NCBI RefSeq assembly: GCF_000687995.1
Contig: NZ_JIAC01000001.1
Location: forward strand, 1,116,001-1,180,000
Source: Selenomonas ruminantium AC2024
Lineage (GTDB): Bacteria > Bacillota > Negativicutes > Selenomonadales > Selenomonadaceae
Length of the DNA: 64,000 nucleotides
Direction of reading: 5' to 3'
Shown one piece after another: positions 59,397 through 64,000 of the stretch. Made by a program: the position numbers and the translations under genes. The notes under the pieces were generated by a model that ran no database searches, was not told the DNA's origin, and saw only the letters and a list, made by a program, of their open reading frames with translations. The first letter of the stretch is position 1; every line of letters begins with the position of its first letter.

Positions 59397-61447
59397 TGAG
59401 CAAGGATTTACTGTTAGAAATCGGCACGGAAGAAGTACCGGCACATGTCATGCCGGGCATCCTTGCCCAGTTAAAGGAAAATGCCGCTAAGGCTTTTGCT
59501 GACAGCCGCATTGCCTGCGGGGAAATCCGCACCATCGGTACGCCGCGCCGCACGGCTCTCTTGGTCAAAGACCTCGCGGAAAAGCAGGAAGATGTGGAAA
59601 GCGAAAACCGTGGCCCGTCCGCAGCTATCGCTTTTGATGCTGACGGCAACCCGACCAAGGCTGCTCAGGGCTTTGCCCGTGGTCAGGGCATTGACCCGAA
59701 AGACCTTGTGGAAAAAGACGGCTATGTTTATGCCATGGTACATGAAAAGGGCAAGGAAACGGCGGAGCTTCTGCAGACCATTCTGCCGGAACTCATCTGC
59801 GGCCTGAACTTCCCGAACAACATGCGCTGGCGCGACCTGGACTTCAAGTTCATTCGTCCGTTGCGCTGGATTGTTGCCCTCTATGATGCAGAAGTTGTGC
59901 CCTTCGAAGTGGCCGAGGTTAAATCCGGCAAGGTTTCCCGTGGCCACCGTTTCCTGTCCCAGGGCGATTTCACCATCAACAGTGCTGCTGAATACGAAAA
60001 GGCTTGCGAAGAAAACTTTGTCATCGTTGACCAGGAAAAGCGCAAGGCCATGATTCGTGAGCAGATTGCCGAAGTTGCCGAAAAGAACGGCGGCAAGGCT
60101 GAAATCACCGAAGACCTGCTCGAAGAAGTGCTCTACCTCGTCGAATATCCGACGGCACTGTGCGGCAAGTTCGAAGAAAAATATCTGGAACTGCCGCCGG
60201 AAACGGTTATCACGCCGATGCGCGACCATCAGCGTTACTTCCCGGTTAAGACTGCAGACGGCAAGCTCCTGCCGCTCTTTATCACGGTGCGCAATGGTGG
60301 CAGTGAACACCTCGAAACGGTACAGCACGGCAACGAGCGCGTACTGCGTGCCCGCCTGGCTGATGCGCAGTTCTTCTTTGACGAAGACCGCAAGAAGAGT
60401 CTCGAAGAACACCGTGAAAAACTCAAGACCGTTGTCTTCCAGCAGGGCCTTGGCACGATGTACGAAAAATCCGAGCGCCTCGTGGAACTGGCCGGCTTTA
60501 TCGCCGACGAAATCGGTGCAGACGAAAAGGCACATAAGCATGCCAAGCGTGCAGCCCTTCTGTCCAAGGCTGACCTCGTAACCGGCATGGTAACGGAATT
60601 CACGGAACTGCAGGGCATTATGGGCCGTGAATATGCTAAACTTGATGGCGAGTGCGAAAACGTGGCCATTGCCATTGACGAGCACTATATGCCGCGCTTT
60701 GCCGGCGACAACCAGCCGCAGACGGATGCTGGCCGCATCGTGAGCATGGCCGATAAGATTGATACCATCGTAGGTACCTTCTCCCGCGGCAAGATTCCGA
60801 CGGGCTCTCAGGACCCGTTTGCTCTGCGCCGTCAGGCTCTCGGCCTTGTGAATATGCTGATTGAAGCCAAATGGAACGTAAGCCTGTCCAAGGTTGTAGC
60901 AAAATCCATGGACCTCTACGGTTTGACGGATGAGGCTGTTCGCACGAAGATGCAGTCGGATGTAGCTGACTTCATGCGCCTGCGCCTCAAGAACGTGCTC
61001 GAAGCTGTCCGCTATGATGTGGTGGATGCGGTGCTTGAAAACGTAGACGATATCTACGCTGTCAGCCTGCGCGCTGCTGCTGTGGCTAAGTTTGTGGAAA
61101 CGGCAGATGCCGCCGCCAACATTCAGGCCTTTGTCCGTGCTTCCAATCTGGCGAAAAAAGCCGAAGCAACGGAAATCAAGGAAAACGTCTTTGTGGCTGA
61201 TGAAGAAAAAGCCCTCTATGATGTTTACAAATCCACCAACAGTGCTGTTGCCAGCCTCGTAGATGGTGAGGATTATGTCGGTGCCATTGACGCATTGAAG
61301 GAACTGGCTAAGCCCATCGATGCCTTCTTCGATGCGGTTATGGTTATGGACAAGGATGAAGCGGTTAAGAATAATCGTCTGGCCCTGCTCCATGCCATCG
61401 ATGCTCTGGTTAACAAAGTGGCTGATTTTAGCAAAATCGTGCTGTAA
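59396..61447 (+). CDS. glyS: Glycyl-tRNA synthetase beta subunit
   Basis: A 683-residue tRNA-binding subunit. It begins [20 protein letters not shown] and contains NMRWRDLDFKFIRPLRWIVA, MRDHQRYFPV and the HD-like region (HAKRAALLSKADLVTGMVTE), with a C-terminal anticodon-binding domain. It forms a translationally coupled pair with glyQ (TAATG overlap). A terminator follows at 61466-61508. Confidence 0.98.
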   Translation: MSKDLLLEIGTEEVPAHVMPGILAQLKENAAKAFADSRIACGEIRTIGTPRRTALLVKDLAEKQEDVESENRGPSAAIAFDADGNPTKAAQGFARGQGIDPKDLVEKDGYVYAMVHEKGKETAELLQTILPELICGLNFPNNMRWRDLDFKFIRPLRWIVALYDAEVVPFEVAEVKSGKVSRGHRFLSQGDFTINSAAEYEKACEENFVIVDQEKRKAMIREQIAEVAEKNGGKAEITEDLLEEVLYLVEYPTALCGKFEEKYLELPPETVITPMRDHQRYFPVKTADGKLLPLFITVRNGGSEHLETVQHGNERVLRARLADAQFFFDEDRKKSLEEHREKLKTVVFQQGLGTMYEKSERLVELAGFIADEIGADEKAHKHAKRAALLSKADLVTGMVTEFTELQGIMGREYAKLDGECENVAIAIDEHYMPRFAGDNQPQTDAGRIVSMADKIDTIVGTFSRGKIPTGSQDPFALRRQALGLVNMLIEAKWNVSLSKVVAKSMDLYGLTDEAVRTKMQSDVADFMRLRLKNVLEAVRYDVVDAVLENVDDIYAVSLRAAAVAKFVETADAAANIQAFVRASNLAKKAEATEIKENVFVADEEKALYDVYKSTNSAVASLVDGEDYVGAIDALKELAKPIDAFFDAVMVMDKDEAVKNNRLALLHAIDALVNKVADFSKIVL

Positions 61448-61465
61448 TTCCATAATATGTCTTCT

Positions 61466-61508
61466 CACCGCATACACATTAAAGAAATGTGTACGCGGTG
61501 ATTTTTTA
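61466..61508 (+). terminator. Terminator after glyS
   Basis: CACCGCATACACATT pairs with AATGTGTACGCGGTG (one mismatch), followed by a T run. Confidence 0.88.
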
Positions 61509-61554
61509 TTATCGGTAATCGTTCACTGAGAAAAAACATTTTTACATTTTACCC

Positions 61555-61583
61555 TTGCAAAAGTGTAAAGTATAGTATATACT
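61555..61583 (+). promoter_or_regulatory. Promoter of sstT
   Basis: TTGCAA (61555-61560) and TATACT (61578-61583), spacer 17. Confidence 0.7.
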
Positions 61584-61652
61584 AACAGATGTATCATAAG
61601 GGTGAACGCACTTATCGTAATACAAGATTTTTAATGAAGGAGGATGATTAGC

Positions 61653-62900
61653 ATGTTTAGGAAAGTCGGCAAAAAGTATATGGAAACTGCCCTCATCAAG
61701 CTAATCGCAGTCGGTTTAGTAGTTGGTATTATCATCGCTTTGACGGCGCCGGGGATGGTGCCCCTGGTGTCCATCTTTGGTGATTTGTTTGTCCGGGCCT
61801 TGAAAGGTGTGGCACCGGTGCTGGTGTTCGTGCTTGTTATGAATGCCATGGCACAGAAAAATGCGGATGCCAGCGCATCTATGCGGCCCATTGTACGGCT
61901 TTATATCTTTGCCACCTTCTTTGCTTCGTTGGTGGCGGTGGCTTATTCCTTTGCTTTCCCCACGACGCTGCACTTGCAGCTGGCGGATGCAAAGCTCACG
62001 CCGCCCAGCGGTATTCTGGAAGTTCTGCACAATCTTGTGCTCAATGTGGTGGATAACCCCATTCATGCCATTGCTAGTGCCAATTACATCGGCATCCTGG
62101 CTTGGGGTGTGCTGACAGGTGTGGCTCTGCATAGTGCTTCTGACAGCACGAAGCAGACGCTGAACGATTTTGCCAAGGCTGTGACGAAGCTCGTGCAGTG
62201 GGTTATCCGTCTGGCTCCTTTCGGTATCATGGGGCTGGTAGCGGATGCTATCGGCACGAATGGCGCAGAGGCCATTATGGGTTACTTCCATCTGCTGGCC
62301 GTTCTGCTGGGCGCGTTCTTCTCCGTAGCGCTCATCATGAACCCGCTGATTGTGTATATGCATATTCATCGCAATCCCTATCCGCTGGTACTTACGACTT
62401 TGCGGGAAAGCGGCATTTATGCTTTCTTTACGAGAAGCTCGGCAGCCAACATTCCGGTAAATATGGATTTGTGCGAGCGCCTGGGTCTCAATAAGGATAC
62501 CTATTCGATTTCCATTCCTCTGGGTGCTACTATCAACATGAGCGGTGCGGCTATCACCATTGCGGTGCTGTCCTTGGCTTGTGCTCATACGCTGGGCATT
62601 GATGTGGACCTGCCCACGGCCCTGCTGCTCTGCATTATCGCCACCGTTGGTGCCTGCGGTGCTTCCGGCGTGGCGGGCGGTTCTCTGCTGCTTATCCCGG
62701 TGGCCTGCTCCTCGTTCGGTATCAGCAATGATATTGCTATGCAGGTCGTTGGTGTTGGCTTTATCATCGGCGTACTGCAGGATTCCTGCGAAACAGCTCT
62801 GAACAGCTCCAGTGATGTGCTCTTTACGGCTACGGCGGAATTGACGCAGAAGGCCAAAGAAGGGACGCTGACGGAAGCGGATTTGGTCGCTAAGAACTAA
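61653..62900 (+). CDS. sstT: Serine/threonine:sodium symporter SstT
   Basis: A 415-residue inner-membrane transporter of the DAACS (SLC1) family. Family marks are the serine-rich loop [14 protein letters not shown], the NMSG motif [19 protein letters not shown], and [20 protein letters not shown] at the C-terminal part, all matching SstT. It imports serine and threonine with sodium. AGGAGG (61638-61643) is 9 bases before ATG 61653; ATG 61644 is too close. Confidence 0.94.
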   Translation: MFRKVGKKYMETALIKLIAVGLVVGIIIALTAPGMVPLVSIFGDLFVRALKGVAPVLVFVLVMNAMAQKNADASASMRPIVRLYIFATFFASLVAVAYSFAFPTTLHLQLADAKLTPPSGILEVLHNLVLNVVDNPIHAIASANYIGILAWGVLTGVALHSASDSTKQTLNDFAKAVTKLVQWVIRLAPFGIMGLVADAIGTNGAEAIMGYFHLLAVLLGAFFSVALIMNPLIVYMHIHRNPYPLVLTTLRESGIYAFFTRSSAANIPVNMDLCERLGLNKDTYSISIPLGATINMSGAAITIAVLSLACAHTLGIDVDLPTALLLCIIATVGACGASGVAGGSLLLIPVACSSFGISNDIAMQVVGVGFIIGVLQDSCETALNSSSDVLFTATAELTQKAKEGTLTEADLVAKN

Positions 62901-62925
62901 ATTCGGTTTTGTTTACATCGATATG

Positions 62926-63015
62926 CTAAGACGCCCGGCGGCTGATAATACTTTCCCTCTGCTTATGCAGGCTTGCCTAACGCGACGGGAAAGCATTATC
63001 AGCCGCCGGGCTTAG
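62926..63015. repeat. Hairpin repeat C, copy C2
   Basis: The 5' arm CTAAGACGCCCGGCGGCTGA (62926-62945), continuing to CTTTCCC at 62957, pairs with GGGAAAGCATTATCAGCCGC (62987-63006) continuing to CTTAG at 63015. The loop CTCTGCTTATGCAGG and the tail TGCGTA match C1, while the stem bases differ and stay complementary. Confidence 0.82.
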
Positions 63016-63036
63016 TGCGTACATTACATCTGCTTA

Positions 63037-63095
63037 TTAAGGCGCCGTGGGAACAGATAATATTTTTCCTCCGACCTTGTGCCACGAACAGGGCT
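63037..63095. repeat. Hairpin repeat C, truncated copy C3
   Basis: ATTAAGGCGCCGTGGGAACA followed by ATATTTTTCCTCC resembles the 5' arm of C1, but no matching 3' arm follows. It is probably a decayed half element directly after C2. No gene is seen between 62901 and 63184. Confidence 0.5.
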
Positions 63096-63184
63096 CAAAT
63101 CTGAATTAAAAGCTGGCAAAAACTTCCTGCAGGATGTATAATAAAATAAAACTTCCACGATGTATGGACAGAGAAGGCGAAAGT

Positions 63185-63724
63185 ATGGAGCTTGAGCGAA
63201 AAATGAAGCGTAAGCTGCTTGCTGGAGTGGGGATTTTTATTTTATTGGCGTTAGCAGGGACTTGGTATGCCGATGAGGCAGAGAAGCCTCCTCTTGTGTT
63301 GCAGGCAAAGCAGGAATCTGCGGAGAAACAGGCAGGGATGACAGAGGTTATCGGTCTGCAGCAGGCGATAGCCGGCAACGAATTGCGCAATCCTTTTTCA
63401 TTTGTCCATGAGCGGGAAGGGGAGCCAGTTCAGGGGATGCTACCGGCCTCTAAAAATGAATTGCCATCTGCCACCCCGCCTGCTGCAGTGGCAGCGGAAA
63501 AGCAGAGCAATGTTCCCGCGGCTCCGGCGATTTCCCTTTGCGGCATCGTGGAAGGCAATGGCCAGCGGCTGGCGCTGCTGCGTGTGGGCAGCAATACGGT
63601 GACAGCAGCTGTTGGGGAATGGGCAGATGGCTGGCAGGTGACGGGCATAGGCACGGCTACGGTTACGGTGGAGCGTTCCGGGCAAGTGCTTAGCCTGAAT
63701 ATGTCAGAGACGGGGGCGAAGTGA
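63185..63724 (+). CDS. Pilus assembly protein, PilP/GspC-like
   Basis: A 179-residue protein with one N-terminal membrane helix (LLAGVGIFILLALAGTWYAD), a Pro/Ala-rich linker (SATPPAAVAAEKQSNVPAAP) and a C-terminal beta domain (SLCGIVEGNGQRLALLRVGS, then VGEWADGWQVTGIGTATVTV). The layout and the segment ELRNPFSFV suggest a PilP or GspC HR-type domain that contacts the secretin. The secretin gene starts one base after the stop. Sequence identity to named families is weak. ATG 63185 is preferred over 63134, since the extra residues are not membrane-like. Confidence 0.65.
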   Translation: MELERKMKRKLLAGVGIFILLALAGTWYADEAEKPPLVLQAKQESAEKQAGMTEVIGLQQAIAGNELRNPFSFVHEREGEPVQGMLPASKNELPSATPPAAVAAEKQSNVPAAPAISLCGIVEGNGQRLALLRVGSNTVTAAVGEWADGWQVTGIGTATVTVERSGQVLSLNMSETGAK

Positions 63725-63725
63725 T

Positions 63726-64000
63726 ATGGGGGGAAAGAAGTTTTGCCTGTTTGGTTTGCTTTTGTTGTTGTGGCTGAATCCGATAAAGGTGCTGGCTTCT
63801 CCAGTGCATTTACAGGTGCAGAATGCGCCCACAGGGACGGTGCTCATGTCTGTGGCCCGGCTGGGTGGCTTCAATATTTTGCTGGCGGATAACATCGGAG
63901 GAACGGTGACCGTCAATGTGGAAGAAGAGCCGGCAAATATTTTGGAACTCATAGCGGCTTCCCAGGGACTGCTATTGGAAAAATATGGCAACATCTATGT
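63726..64000 (+). CDS. pilQ: Pilus/type II secretion secretin, 3'-partial
   Basis: The first 91 codons are visible. A signal peptide (FCLFGLLLLLWLNPIKVLAS) precedes a secretin/TonB short N-terminal (STN)-like domain: PVHLQVQNAPTGTVLMSVAR, LGGFNILLADNIGGTVTVNV and ILELIAASQGLLLEKYGNIY. This is the usual start of PilQ-type outer-membrane secretins, consistent with a diderm cell. The gene runs out of the window; the name rests on the N-terminus and the preceding PilP-like gene. Confidence 0.75.
   Translation, partial: MGGKKFCLFGLLLLLWLNPIKVLASPVHLQVQNAPTGTVLMSVARLGGFNILLADNIGGTVTVNVEEEPANILELIAASQGLLLEKYGNIY

Noticed and set aside
59471-61477. 668-residue open frame opposite glyS
   Set aside because: Antisense shadow of a highly conserved gene; no family resemblance.

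Overview
The window looks like a chromosomal segment of an anaerobic diderm Firmicute of the Selenomonas/Selenomonadaceae group (Negativicutes). This is inferred from gene content and style: a reverse rubrerythrin, an electron-bifurcating NfnAB pair, a stand-alone SPINDLY-type glycosyltransferase cluster, long-form HPF, T-box and purine riboswitch control, and type IV pilus genes with an outer-membrane secretin. No rRNA, phage, integrase, transposase or CRISPR array was seen. The window starts inside a serine acetyltransferase gene and ends inside a pilus secretin gene.

Layout. 1-3.4 kb: serine acetyltransferase, DhaL, glutamyl-tRNA synthetase and two tRNA-Glu genes. 3.4-4.0 kb: a 610-bp foldback repeat (A1). 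4-8.6 kb: an AEC-type transporter, then a surface-glycosylation cluster (methyltransferase-like, glycosyltransferase, SPINDLY O-GlcNAc transferase-like). 8.7-12.4 kb: zinc-ribbon protein, a polar amino-acid ABC transporter, cold-shock protein, HPF. 12.7-15.9 kb: chemoreceptor and CheB facing each other. 16-20.7 kb: riboswitch-controlled purine permease, then a MetF-like protein with NfnA and NfnB. 20.8-25 kb: exonuclease, DUF523, foldback repeat B1, a three-gene ADP-ribosyltransferase-like/DUF3791 cassette, DeoR regulator and HAD phosphatase. 25-29.7 kb: three tRNAs, NiaR, HD protein, GlnRS, an ArsB/NhaD-type transporter.

29.8-38.6 kb is the most interesting stretch. It is a peptide export locus of the NHLP/NHLM bacteriocin type: two HlyD-like adaptors, a C39 peptidase-ABC exporter, a second ABC exporter with a long N-terminal extension, and an ECF sigma factor. 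A small peptide gene sits at each end, one on each strand. Both peptide genes carry the same unusual promoter, TTGTAAT-N15-TCGTATGT (three copies in all), which I propose is read by the locus's own sigma factor. No peptide-modifying enzyme is encoded nearby.

38.6-50 kb: tRNA-Pro, ABC-F ATPase, hybrid sensor kinase, reverse rubrerythrin, the tsaE-tsaB-rimI-tsaD operon, foldback repeat B2, a HisKA_2 kinase with an ANTAR regulator, hairpin repeat C1 and the second 610-bp repeat (A2). 50.6-55.9 kb: mannitol utilisation (MtlR-like activator, mannitol PTS IICBA, MtlD). 56-64 kb: a 706-residue protein with a cyclic-nucleotide-binding-like start, T-box-controlled glyQS, SstT, hairpin repeats C2 and C3, and the start of a pilus operon.

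Three families of gene-free foldback repeats (A, about 610 bp; B, about 200-240 bp; C, about 95 bp) occupy intergenic space. In B and C the copies keep loop and linker sequences, while the stem sequences change and stay self-complementary. This points to conserved structure rather than conserved coding.
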